A DNA stretch of 64,000 bases, from positions 15,415,736 through 15,479,735 of the forward strand of contig JAGGNK010006892.1 of assembly GCA_017590115.1 (NCBI GenBank). Reading direction: 5' to 3'. The notes under the pieces are model-generated. The model worked only from the letters and a program-made list of their open reading frames with translations. It had not been told where the DNA came from and did no database searches. This DNA comes from Montifringilla adamsi. Its lineage: Eukaryota > Chordata > Aves > Passeriformes > Passeridae. This document shows, piece after piece, positions 48,605 through 60,660 of the stretch (position 1 is the first letter of the stretch; each line of letters starts with the position of its first letter). Made by a program: the position numbers and the translations under genes.

Positions 48605-51039
48605 CCTTGTGGTGCTGGCCGGGCGCCTGCATGAGCACCATCTGCCTGCCACACAGGAGGGACATGGGGCCAGATGCCACAGGGGAACCTGCTGCCAAAA
48701 GTACTTTATTTCTCCTCTGAAAAAGGTGATGTGCTTTCCCACAGCTGGCAATGGGCCTTGCCACAGCTGCTCGCTGGCAGGACGTGGTCCTGTGGGGATG
48801 CCATGTGCCAGCCCCAAGCACCATGCCCGGTGTAGAGGAGAAGGAGATTCCTTTTCCAGGCAGTGTTTGGCAGGGCTTTCTAGTGGGAGTGAAGCCCAGG
48901 GCAGATGTGGAAGCGGTTGGCAGAGTAAACCTTGGGAGCAAATGCTCTGGCTCTATGTATGTGGGGATGCCCGCCTGCTGAGAGAAGGGTGGGATACAGC
49001 AGGGTGCCTAGGGATGTGGGGAGCATCTCTGTTCTAGTAAGGACACAGCACTGTGGGGACATGCAGACTCCCCTAGCAAGGTGGATACGGACTCGTTCTT
49101 TCTGCAGTGGAACTGAGTCACCTTCCTTTCTTTTGATGATCTAATTAGGCCTACGAAATATAGGAGGAAACAAAAATGAGATTAATTAAGTGTTAAAAAA
49201 AGGTAATTATTACAGCTAAAGATTCCTACTATTTGGCAATGTTTAAAAGTCCTGGTTAAAGAGCTGATGTTTTGATGTAGGCCTTGGGAACAGGACACAC
49301 ATATCACCAAGGTTCTTCTCAGCACAGTTGTGTCTCCCCATATCTCTTGCAGTAAATAGCAGAGGCTAAAATGAAAAATCCCCTTTCAGCGTTCTTCAAA
49401 ACTATTCAATCTCTGCAGAAATCATTCTGAAGTATCAAGTAATGAGTGCTGTCAAATGCTGAGCTGCTCTTCCTTGATCTGGTGGCAAATCACTCACTTT
49501 GCTGGCAGGTTCAGAAATGCCTCAGTTCAAAACAGCCTCACAGATCTGATGGTGCCTCAGCTGAAGGCCACATTCTGCCTCTGCTGTTGCTGCTGTACCA
49601 TGGGTGAAATGTTTGCTGAAGACTTGTCCTGAGTATTTACAGGGTAATCAGGTGAGAAAGTTTTCCTTGCCACTAGTAAATCTTCTTATGATCCTGCTTG
49701 GAGTAATATTCTCAAGGTGTTTCTGTTCAAACAGTAAGAGAACAGTACAGATCCTATGCAATGGGAAAGGAGAGCAAGACAGACATGGTGTAAAGAAGTT
49801 TAAAATATTTAATGTTTGGTTCTGCCTAACTTTATTGAGAAGACATGAGCTCAGGTAAAATAAAGGAAGAGGACATGCTAAAGAGTAGATAGATGTATTC
49901 CAATTGTCAAGACCTGATAAACAATCCTGTGTAATCTCTGAACCACTGATGAGTCTTCACGTAACAGGAAAAGATGCAAATATGGTTCTGAAAAAATCAG
50001 GAAGTTATAATTAATACCTTATAGAAGCTCCTGGAAATGTTCTGAATTAATTTATTAAATAAGCCATAAATAAACTTCAGGAGGATCCTAAAGAGTTAAA
50101 ACAGCCCACCTAAACATGCAAAAAATACACTGTGTCAAATCAATCTTAATTCCTTCTCTGCGAGTATTTGATTTAGAGAAAAGCAGTATATGGGACATCT
50201 CCCTGATGTAGACAGACTTATCCCACATAGGTGACCTGCAAAGCTGAGGAAATAAACCTAGAGTTTAGCTGATTGAACAGCTGTTTGAAATGCTCCTTTC
50301 AAAAACTTCAGAGGCTTTCAAAGGCATAAGTAGTTTGCTGGTTAGGTGTGGCTCCAAGTGTAGTCTTACAGGAGTGGGTGGTAGAGAGCATTTCTTGCTA
50401 AAGTCTTGGCTTTCAGTTTAAAAAAGAACTTGATACATTTGCTGAACACATTACGAGCAGTTTGTCATACATGACCAGAATTTAAAGTGACCTTAATAAA
50501 TTAGGTAGATGATCCAAAATCAAGTGAGATGAAACACAAAAGGCCATGGGCCAACCATACAGTAGAAAAGGAGAATGGATGTCATATGGGGTGATTCAGA
50601 AATGTGAAGGTGATGCAGAAACAGAAAATTTTATTCTGGGAAGCACTGTCAGGCTGCTGTGAGGAAGATACAAGAAGCAGCCTTTCTGCCCGCTGAGGCT
50701 TCAGTGGGTACTTGGGATCTATCCTAGCAGCCAAGACAACATCATCAACGGGAGCAATGATATTTTGGGAATGTCTTAGGCAAATTGAAAAGAACCTGGA
50801 AGAATTCAACAGGAAGAGCAGAAGGTATGGCCTGTAAGGCTGAGGAAGATTTGGCATCAGTCTTTTAAAAAGGGTATATATTCATCTTTATGAATGTTTG
50901 GAACATTTGGTGAACTCTGCTTGATTTAAAGTAATGTATATTCAGATTTCCCTTTTTCAGGCATTAAATTTCCAGGAATGTAAAGGAAAAAAAACCACAT
51001 GACATTAGTTATCAGAATTCGGGAAATAAAGATTTTTAT

Positions 51040-51198
51040 TTAGGTTGTTTGTTTGCTTGTTTGTTGTGTTTTGGGGTTTTTTGGTTGGGTTTTTTGGTAG
51101 GTTTTTTTGTTTGTTTTGTTTGTTTGGGACCTTTGTTTTGTTTTAGCATTTTGTTTTGGAGTTTTGTTTGTTTCTTTGTTAGTTTATTTTTTTTATCC
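51040..51198. repeat. T/G-rich (TTTG)n low-complexity tract
   Basis: About 160 bases almost entirely of T and G on the plus strand. Degenerate TTTG and TTTTG units mix with ggggtttttt, ttgggtttttt and ttttttgg segments. It yields spurious Phe/Val/Cys-rich frames on one strand and Lys/Gln/Asn-rich frames on the other. The G runs are too short or too widely spaced for a confident G4. Confidence 0.9.
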
Positions 51199-51347
51199 AG
51201 ACATCCACTGAGGAAGGTGCAATGCCCAAACTGTTGAGTGAATGCCAACCTTTCTCCACATTGCACCATTTTCCATTCATAAACTAATAAATTCATTGCC
51301 TTCCTGCTTTTCTGTCTGACAGTAATATCAACTGGTGTTTAGTAATG

Positions 51348-51388
51348 AATGAAACTATGACCGTGAAACTAATAAATGAAACTATGAC
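51348..51388. repeat. Short direct repeat, 27-base offset
   Basis: The 14-mer aatgaaactatgac occurs at 51348-51361 and 51375-51388, with related sequence (gtgaaactaat) between. A small local duplication. Confidence 0.75.
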
Positions 51389-54300
51389 ATAGTGTCTATA
51401 ATTTAATCACAAAAAATGTGAAACATTAATGATTTGGAGTTCTAATAAAATCTCAGAAACATTAAAGGTATTTAAATTAATTTCAGACATTTTGAATTTG
51501 TGAAATTTGGATGGGTTTAATTTTTCTTTTCCTAAATTGATTTGTAATGAGAATTGCTAAATTTCAAGTGTGCCTAATTTAGTCTCTGATCTCTTTTGGA
51601 AGTCTTACCATATTTTGAATTGATTTAATAAAAGTCTTTCTTTGGAAGTGCACAGTTACAGAAACATCACAGTTGAAAAGAATAAATAAATTTGGGGAAC
51701 CTTTCAGAAGTCAGTAGATGCATATCATAGGATTTATCATAATGTCCTAGCTAATATGCAGTGCAAGTCAGAAATTTCTTTCTGGAAGCACAAATGTCCA
51801 ATAAAGCAATTACAATGACACTTAAAGCAGAGACACTTCTCTTGCCCATGGTAAGACGCTGCTGTGGCTAGAGTCTTTACCTGCATAGCATGTTTTCATT
51901 TCTCATTTCTTATTCTGAATTTTTAAAAAATTAATTGTGAGCTTGGCTTGTAAAATTCTGTTCATTCAATCTTCATTCTCCATTGTCAGCATGAAGATGA
52001 ACATTTTTCATTCTGAGTGTACATAAAAATATCTCACCTTTTGCAAACTGCTCTGAGAAAAGAAGAGCAAAACTGAAAATATGAACAGGAGCGTTGTCTC
52101 CAGAGTGAATTTATGTTTCACTTTTCCTAGGTCATCTCTTTCTGGACGTGTCTGACAGGGAAAAGCTGCATTCAGCAATGGAAGACATGTCTGCCCCATG
52201 ATGTGGCAATTCATGACCAGTACATGATTTGCTATTAGAAAAAGAGCTCTTTTTATAACAATAATCCAACAAACACTTTGTATTTTTAATCTGTTCCATG
52301 TGATGAAATCTAGAGACTAGATTTTTGGACAAAAAGTGTAGGAGATTTCAGTGCAATAAAGACTCCTTTTGTGTTTCTTGCAAATGTTCCCTTGTAATAA
52401 CTAACATATAAGCTGAACAGCTTTGATCCAGATAAGCATCTCTATTGAAGTCCACAGATGTGTTTTTGACTGGGGGGATGAGAGTAGAAAAAAAAGCAGG
52501 CTATTCAAAAATAATGACGTTAATGATAGCTATTTGTAAAAGCCAAATGCAAACATTTCCTTGGTCACTCTTAGGCATGAGCAATTGTGTTTATATATAT
52601 GCACCTATACGATACATATGTACTCCTACTTAAGTAGTGTTCACATTAGTAAATCTTCAAAGCTTAGTACAGCAACAGTTTTTCTATGATAAAAACCATA
52701 TTTCTCTTCCTGGATGACTATCTAGAAGGAAGGAAATCAGGGAGGAAAAGTGGAGGAAGGAATGCAAGGAAAAATGGAAGGTGGAAAGCGTTCAAGCTTT
52801 TTCACTGCACAGCTTCACCTCTACAGTTTCTGGTTCCTCTTCTGAGCAACAGCAAGGAAATGACAAAATGGAGGGAAATAAAAGGTGATAATATAGTTAA
52901 ATTTTATGTTATCATATTCCAAAAGTGCTTAGGGGCAAATAGGAAATAGGTTACACCCATATCGTGTAACTATATAAGATAGGGAATGTTTCCATAAGGA
53001 AACATTGGTTTGCAAGCTAATAGAAGTGAAGTATTTTTGAACCCCCTGCACTGAGGTAAACTGGCACATCTCAGATCCTCAGTGAGGATCTGGCCCACGT
53101 TCCCTATTATTCTTCAGGATTTATAGTATGCTAATAAAATAAATGATCTGACAGCCATATCATGTTTTGGACATGTGGGACAGGGAAAAGAAGTTGGTTC
53201 ATTTTCCTGTTTGTATCCAATACTATTGTTGAGCAGTTACCCAGTCTCAAAAATGTCTCATTTATGTCTCAAAAAGATGTAGATATGTATTTTACTTGCA
53301 TTTTTATGGCTACTATGATATAATAACATGAATAATTGGCCTCTGTATTTGGGTTTAACTACAGAAACTCTAAATGCCTGCAAAGTGAAACAAACAAGTA
53401 GTTCTGAGAGCACAGAGCCAATACAACCTGATGTCCGGGGTTATTATGTCAGAGAGACAGCAGCCATCCTACTGCATGTGGAGAGGCTGTGTTTATGGGC
53501 TGAGCTACACAGCATGATGTTACTCCTACTCCCACATCCTGATGACACACAGCATGGACCAGTCAGTTGCTCCACATCCTTCCCCAGAAAGTGAGCCAGA
53601 GTGTGAGAGGTGGGTGAGAAGTTCACCAAGTCCCACAACAGGATGGGCAAGGATCAGTACAACAGCTTGAACAGGTTTGGTCCAGCAAGAGGATCTGGGT
53701 GAGTCTGTAGAAACTTGCCTAGAGAGTTTAATATGCCTAAAATACAAATGCAAGGAAAAATTATTCTTGTTCTGTTCCTAAGATCTGCATTACATGAATG
53801 TCAGTACAACACCAGAAAAATTGAGAGAAAATTTCAAACTTGCTCTAGTTCTGGAAGTGTCTGTATCTCTGAAGGAAACAAGTGGAGAGAAACTAAGAAT
53901 TAGTTTATTCGTTAAGAATAGATCTAGAGGTGTATTTTAGCCAGGAAGCCACCTTTCTTATATAGCTTCAGGTACATAGAAGATAATGTCTAATAGGAAG
54001 TAATTCTCTAGGAAAATTCTGCACTTCAGAGAGATGCCTGGAGATAGGCAGCTTCAAAACACCATTTTTCAATTGTACTCCTCTGGTTTGCAGAAGTAAC
54101 CTGCTTGAGATGCTGGTTTCTGTCTAATTCAGGCAATTGCTGAAAACCCTGAAGATGTGGATTAGCTGCATTTGAAGAATCGCTGTCACTGATAATATCA
54201 TTCTGCCTAAAACTTATACAGGAAATTACAGTACGAACAGGAGACTATATTATTTCTTTGGGGAATGTTTCAGATAACATCTGGTTCTCAGAAGAAGAGA

Positions 54301-54626
54301 AACCCTGTGTTCTATGCACAGTCTAGGCTACACAATCTTCCCAGTGGAAGTGCAGAGAAGGCTTCAAAAAGGGAGGTCTGTTGTGCAACTCCTTTAAAAA
54401 AAATTTGGCTTGAAAAGTGTCTTGAATATGGCAAAATCCTTCATCTGAAGTGGGTCACTGAAAGAGCCATCAGACCAGATGGAATTCTGGATCTGTTTGT
54501 TGGATACTGGTGAAGATGGTTATCTAGATCATGCTACACAAACACAGGTTGTGTATTGCAGTAGAATTATGTTTAAAGTGCAAAGCAGTTTAACACACAA
54601 GGACTGTGAATTTAACAGAGATTTTT

Positions 54627-54651
54627 ATCCACATTCCACTAAGTGACACCT
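54627..54651. repeat. Dispersed 25-base repeat, copy A
   Basis: This 25-mer and the one at 55272-55296 differ at only three positions, all C/T. Their flanks do not align. They may be remnants of one repeat family or a chance match in AT-rich DNA. Confidence 0.4.
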
Positions 54652-55271
54652 GGGAAGTAACAGTGCCTGGCATTTGGAGATTAAGTGAAGATACAGGTGC
54701 ATTAACGTCTTTAAACAGAAATTAATAATAATGATATTTTGCCCTGGCAGTTTACTGCTAGGTTGAAGGCAAAAGTGCAACTAAAATTCTTAAAAAAAGA
54801 TAAAACCCAACCCTGATAATATTTTATAACCAAGGTGGAAATTCCAATGAAAAATGTAAGAAAATGTGCAGAAAGATAATATGAAACAAAAGTGAAAATT
54901 ATAGAAGATACTTCTATGAAATAAAATGAGAATTCTGAGAATAGGATTAGGAATAAAATGGAAATGAACAACCTGGGAAAAAACCCCAAGCTGCAGTACT
55001 TTTGGTAATGGAATTCCTATCATCCCAGGATATAAAAAACATGGCTTAAGAGGGTCTCTCTGATAGTCTCCACACAAGAACTATTTTCATTGGGAACTTT
55101 CATTTTGGCAACAACAGTCTGTTGAAAGTACAAGGATTTTCCTTGGGAGTCCACAGGCTCCTCTGCCTGACAGATTGACAGCTCCAAAGAGGAGGATGGG
55201 ACTGTGTTTATAATGGGACATAGCGGAATGCAGCTCCATCCAAAAATGTTATGGATTTACATACATTTAAT

Positions 55272-55296
55272 ATCTACATTCCATTAAGTGACATCT
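55272..55296. repeat. Dispersed 25-base repeat, copy B
   Basis: Partner of 54627-54651, same orientation, 645 bases downstream. In this copy three C's of copy A are T's. The shared core includes aagtgaca. Confidence 0.4.
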
Positions 55297-58129
55297 AAAA
55301 CCCAGGGAGAAACTTTACTTAAAAAGAAAAGAGACACTGGATGATTCAGAGACTTAGTAATGGAATACAGAGCCATTCACCTCTAGGTCAACCGTCTGAG
55401 TTCAGCTCGAGTTATTATTGACCAAACATTTATACTAACTGCAGGCTGTGTGAAATATCAATGGCTTTATGGCTCTGCTAGATATATTATTTGTTCATGT
55501 CTGAGGTGTCCATATGGCAAAAATCACCTCAGACTCCCTTTATAGTCAGGGAAAACCAGGTACTTTTAAGGCATAAATCATCTGGAAGATGTCTTCTTTA
55601 GGATGAGATTAATTGCACCCTAGAAGTATCTATTTCTCTCTGTTGACTACAAAAAGAGCACAGGGTGACTTGCTTCTATGTAGATGTTTATACTGCAGGA
55701 GTCTAAATTTGGATAAGATGAATACCATAGTAAGTGATTCTCTCTAGTCACCCAGAGGGCTGCGGTAGGTCTGCAACTGAGTGTGGGTATCATAGAGCCA
55801 CTTGCAGAGAAATGCTAGCTCACATCTGCCCTTGGCCACCTGAATCTCACCTTTATTATGTCTCAGTTTCCTCTGGCAAATAATCAGCAGCCTTTCTTAC
55901 TCTTTATGGGAGAGAAGAACCCACCTAGGGGAAGGTGCATCTTGATATTGCCTTAACAATGCCCTTTTCCCTGTAGTAGTACCTGTCAGCAAAATTTGTT
56001 AGTGATAGTGTGGGTGGTCTCCTAAAAGGCAGTAGGCTGGGACATGTGTCTTTCCCTGTGCTTAAGAACCTGTGTATAGTCAGGGAATCTCTGATGCTCT
56101 ACCAAACTTTCCTGCCTGGCAAATGTCAAAATATGTTAAGTTGGCACTTCCAGTTTTAATCTGTGAATGGGTAAATTACTTCCTCTTGCATCTTTTTTAC
56201 AAGCCTTTGTTGAGTGACTGAAATAAGAGCAGATTGTGCAAGCCTCTGCCAGGAGATTTAATAATATTAGTACTAAATAATAACATTAGCTTCATTCTCA
56301 AGGAAGTGCTTGCAATTAAGACAGGCAGGTTACGACAGCATGCAGAACATGACGTGTGAATTAGTCATCCTTCTCTGCTCCTGAAACATTGGCTCTGTCG
56401 GAGGTGATAATGAAACCAGAGGAAAATCTTCTGAAGGTAAGGTGTATGTTTGTTTTAGAATCTTTGATGGTATATTGATGACTGCTATATGATCCATACT
56501 GTGTTATAAGATGTTGAACACAGCCTGTTTCTGAATGTCCTGGTTCATGCCTGGAAGACGCTTTCTTTGTAATACCATGACGTCTTGCCTTTTATATAGC
56601 AAAGTTTTTGTCCTCTTCTTTTTGCAGCTGGCATGTGCAGAAAACTGGACAAACAGCTTTTGGCATGTGCTCAATCATAAAGTAACTTTCAGTAAGATTA
56701 CTACAAAAAGGCTGACCAGGTGTGTCTTTGTGTTGGATGGAAAATGACTTCTAGGTGTAAACTAAGACACCCCCACTGTTCTGAACTATTTTGACCCTCC
56801 CATGAATAATTTAAGCTGTTTGTGGTGCATTGAAACATATGCAGCTTCTCAAGTATCTTTGACAATTATGGTAGATCTTTGTATTCTAGAGCAGAGATCC
56901 TGTTTATGTTAACAGCATTGCTTGCTTGCTGTAAGATCTTTCTGTTCTGTCACATCTTTCATCTCTGTCTTGAAGCCTATAAGCATGAGTTGAAATGATG
57001 GCAGCAAGCATCCCTTCACCCAGTTAATTTGATCCAATTTACTGATTACAGATATCTGTCTTTTCCTCTATCTCAAGAAAATCCAATAACGCTTTTGCAG
57101 TCAAGGCAACATGGTTAGAGCTGTAGAGACCATACCTAGCAGTCTTCTAATCAAAACCTTTGGACAGTGTGGTTCTATCATACTTGTTAGAAGTTAATGT
57201 GAATCGCACAGTAAGACCAGAGAAATGAAGTCAGAAGAAGATGTATGTGAAAATAAAAAATTTGGCTTGAGGTACAGGTACAACTCTTGCTCATTTGACT
57301 TTGTTGCTTGAACACCCCCTGGGTCTTCTCTCACCTCACCTTCCCTTCCCTCACTGCACTGTGGCCTCAGTGCAGCTGTCATGGCATGGCTCCACTGAGG
57401 ATGCTTGGCACTGCAGTTGAGGACATTGTTCAAATCTGGAGCAATTTCAGTGACTATTTCTGTGTTACCTGGATTCCAGTTTGCTGTAGTGGAGGCTAAT
57501 GCTCACTATGTGCAGTTGCAATGTGGATTTTGTTTTAACTAAATAGGTGGATTCCATACTGTGGTCAGTTTGGTCTTACAGCAATACTAGAGTATTGTGC
57601 CTGTCTATTGCATACATATAACAAAATGTCTATTACATCATATTTCAAATCAAGTGGCACTATATCATCTTAGGCTTTTCACAGCGGGCATGCTTGTTAC
57701 TTAAGTTTAGCTGAAAAAAACTGCCATCTCTAGTTTAAGCTGCTATAGGTAGAGACACAAAGGATGTTTTGGGCTAGTGGTTGCAGGATATACGTGTAGG
57801 GACAGCATTTAGGGAACATGGAAGAGATCATACTTTGACTATTGGGTGAATTTAGGCAACCAGTCTAGGTTAAAGCCTTAACTTTAAGGTGGCTAATGTA
57901 GTTTAGATGACTCTATACATAACCTCTAATGAGGCAAGTCTTCCAGTGAACTGAAGAAGGTTATAAAGCTCTTAACTTGGTCTCTTGAGCAGAGCAACAA
58001 TAAATATGGTAAGCAAAATAGATGCAAAAATACATCTTATGAGTCAAGCTAAATGCTTTCCTTTACCAATAAAAACAAAATGATGAGGTAGTGAAGCTAT
58101 ATTTGGTGATGATTTTAGTAAAACATCTG

Positions 58130-58171
58130 TCTCATAGCAAAAAATGACTTTCTCATAGCAAAAAATTGTAC
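58130..58171. repeat. 21-base tandem duplication
   Basis: The 16-mer tctcatagcaaaaaat occurs at 58130-58145 and 58151-58166. The 21-base units diverge only in their last few bases. Confidence 0.8.
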
Positions 58172-58836
58172 TCTCCTAAAAGTTTTATGAAAAGGTCTTC
58201 ACTAAAGTTACTGATAAACAGAAATGCTTTGTTTTGTAAAGGAGTCTGTGGAATCAGTAAGAGGAGTGAAGAACCCATTAAGAATGGTGAGAAATGAGAT
58301 TCAGTTTAAGTCAGGCTCTGAGGATATCTCACTTAACACAAGACCTTATATTTTGACACTTATATTTCTTGATTTTCTGGTTTCTTTTCTACACCCTGGC
58401 CCAGCCCACTCCCTGCCCAGTATCTGTTTTTTCAAAATAACTACAGTGCTATTATATCAGCTAGATAGGTGCTGGGTCCCTCTGTCAGAGCTCCTGCGTC
58501 CTGCATCCTGTAGGAATAGATCTAATCAAAAAAGATTTCTGGATTGGAAAGCATTTCCAAAGGAGTGAAATGATCAGGAGCATGAAGGGAATGAGTGCTG
58601 AGACAGAATGGGAATTTTATTCTGCAACTTATTTTCCCAGCAAGACTGAAATCCACTGTAGTTAATGCTAGACTGAGATCAAACAGATGTTTGTAAATAC
58701 TTTCCTTTCTGTGAAACCTTGAAAAAAAATTCAAATTATTAAGAATGATGGTAAGAAAAATGAAGTTTACTTTTAGTATCTGTACTTCAGTTTACACTCT
58801 TCTTCCTTTTTTCTAGTAACGTAATTTGTTTTGGGA

Positions 58837-58863
58837 TTTTTTTTTTTTTTGGGTTTTTTTTTT

Positions 58864-58944
<81 letters not shown>

Positions 58945-59006
58945 GGTTTTTTTTTTGGTTTTTTTTGGGTTTTTTTTTTTGGTTTTTTTTTTTTTTTTTT
59001 TGTTTT

Positions 59007-59037
<31 letters not shown>
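58837..59037. repeat. Giant poly(T) tract with G interruptions
   Basis: About 200 bases of T broken only by GG and GGG islands, single G's and one A. The longest pure run is 78 T (58866-58943). The GGG/GG islands recur around T-runs of about 7-14 bases on both sides of the long run, suggesting expansion of a T(n)G(2-3) unit. It generates meaningless poly-Phe and poly-Lys frames. Tracts this long are often misassembled or length-variable. Confidence 0.95.
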
Positions 59038-59040
<3 letters not shown>

Positions 59041-60536
59041 ATTGCTTCTTTATTGATTTTCTTTAGCTTTACTAGCATGGCAAATCTGAGTCTTCTGGTC
59101 CAAATGACCTATATCCATTTACCATCAATACTGTTCCAACTCCAGGCTTCCTGACACCACTTTAATGTGAATTCCAGACATTAGCACAGCACTGCAACAT
59201 TGATCTGACTGATGCATATTAATACACCATGTGAACACACACAGATGTTGACCAATCTTTTCTTCAAACCCTCAAATATTTTTCTTGTCAAGATAAAATA
59301 TTGGAATGTAAAGTGTATTCTCCAGAAGAGTGGGAACATTTAGTAAAATCACCATTTATTTTAAAAAAAATTAAAATCCTCTTTGGGAAAGTAGTTAGGC
59401 ACATACTTCAGCTATGTTGACTGAAATTTAAAGCCATACCACCACATGTCTAGTGGAGCTCTTTCTTGCTAAATACCTACCCATCTGAAACAGTTAATCT
59501 CAGTACACTGAGCCTCTGTGGTCTTTAAGATTTTTTGTCTCAGTGCACAGCTATGTTCTTTATTCCCTTGACATCTTGCTACTCTTCTTAGTCTCAAGCT
59601 CCCTGTCTGCTCCTCCTTCTCAGATATGGGGATGTACAATTCAGCTGTCCCAAGTCAATAGGAGAAGTGATTTCTGACATCTCCTTTAATTTCAGCTCTC
59701 AGCAACTTAGGCACAAACCCTTCCAAGGTCTGGGCTGAATTAATCTTACCTTTTTATGGAATATTTACATCTCTTTGCCTCCCAAAGTGTTGTTTGTGGC
59801 AATTTGAGATTTTTTTTCCACTTTGTTTTGTTTTTTCTTTCTTTCCCTCCTATGAATGACAGAAAAGTATTCCTTCATCAGCATTCTTTTTGACTAACAG
59901 CAATGTTGTCAAAGTAATCGTATGGCTTTACCTGACCTGGTGGACCCACATAACAAGAACATTCAGCAAATAGTGGACCTCATACAGCACTGTTAAAAGA
60001 CACAGTGTCTTTATAACAGCAACTAAAACTCACAAGTTGTAGGAATATTGTTCATATAATCACCTATTTTTTAATAAGACCTGAAATCAATACTCATCTG
60101 GAGTAATACCAGTTCAGAGGTACCAACTGTGGGCATATTTCACGTCCATATTACACTGTAAATTTAATGGGACATAAACTTCAAGTATACAATAGGAATG
60201 CATTCAAAAAGTGCCTTATATATACTAATTGTTAGATCCCCCTTGGACTGACCAATATTTCACAGATCTGATCTTGTATACTTTTTCACAGATATGTGAA
60301 AATGTGTCTGATCACACTGGTGGTGTCAGAGGTTATGTGGAAATATGGGGAGGAGGATAACAAGCATGGAGACATTGCAGCTTTGGGCATTATTATTTGT
60401 TCCAGTGGACCACACTGGTCTTACAAGTAGTATAAGAATGGAATTACTATTTAGAGTGAAATATTTACTCTCTGAATTTTGACTCAGAAAATTAAACCTA
60501 ACTTAATCAGTGCCTCTGGCACTTCCAGGAAAATAT
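59038..60536. other. Non-coding stretch, no recognisable gene
   Basis: AT-rich with no open frame of note and no recognised repeat before the CR1 at 60537. Confidence 0.55.
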
Positions 60537-60660
60537 TCATAGAATCATAGAATAGTCTGGATTGGCAGGGACCTTCAAAGGTCATCTAATCCAGAACACC
60601 CTGCAATGAGAAGGGACACCTTCAATCAGGTCAGGTTGCTTAGAATCACATGCAACCTTT
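60537..60660 (-). mobile_element. CR1 LINE 3'-end fragment
   Basis: Plus-strand reading begins with the reversed octamer tail tcatagaatcatagaat. It continues as 'agtctggattggcagggacc', ttcaaaggtcatctaatcc, 'accctgcaatgagaaggga' and 'caccttcaatcaggtcaggt'. This is the canonical reverse complement of the avian CR1 3' terminus. The homology fades around 60660. The tail is the best preserved of the CR1 copies here, so this may be the youngest insertion. Confidence 0.93.

Larger units (their letters stand above)
46896..58836. other. Long non-coding stretch with one GC-rich island
   Basis: No gene could be supported. From about 47560 to 49100 the sequence becomes GC-richer and has the longest open frames of the window: 179 codons (-, 48278-48817), 159 codons (+, 48558-49037), 139 codons (-, 48522-48941) and 130 codons (+, 47905-48297). 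They overlap on both strands and none resembles a known domain. The rest, 49100-58836, is AT-rich without recognised repeats apart from the short ones listed. A possible old, unplaced repeat with a faint CR1 feel occurs near 50760-50860. Confidence 0.5.

Noticed and set aside
48278..49037. 179-, 139- and 159-codon overlapping frames on both strands
   Set aside because: Mutually overlapping, no recognisable domain, and in a GC-rich patch where stop codons are rare. Kept only as part of the GC-island finding.
50620..50870. Possible sense-strand CR1 internal fragment
   Set aside because: Only scattered words near 50800-50860 recall CR1 and the order could not be confirmed by eye.
58773..59154. 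Poly-Lys and poly-Phe open frames
   Set aside because: Direct translation of the poly(T)/poly(A) tract.
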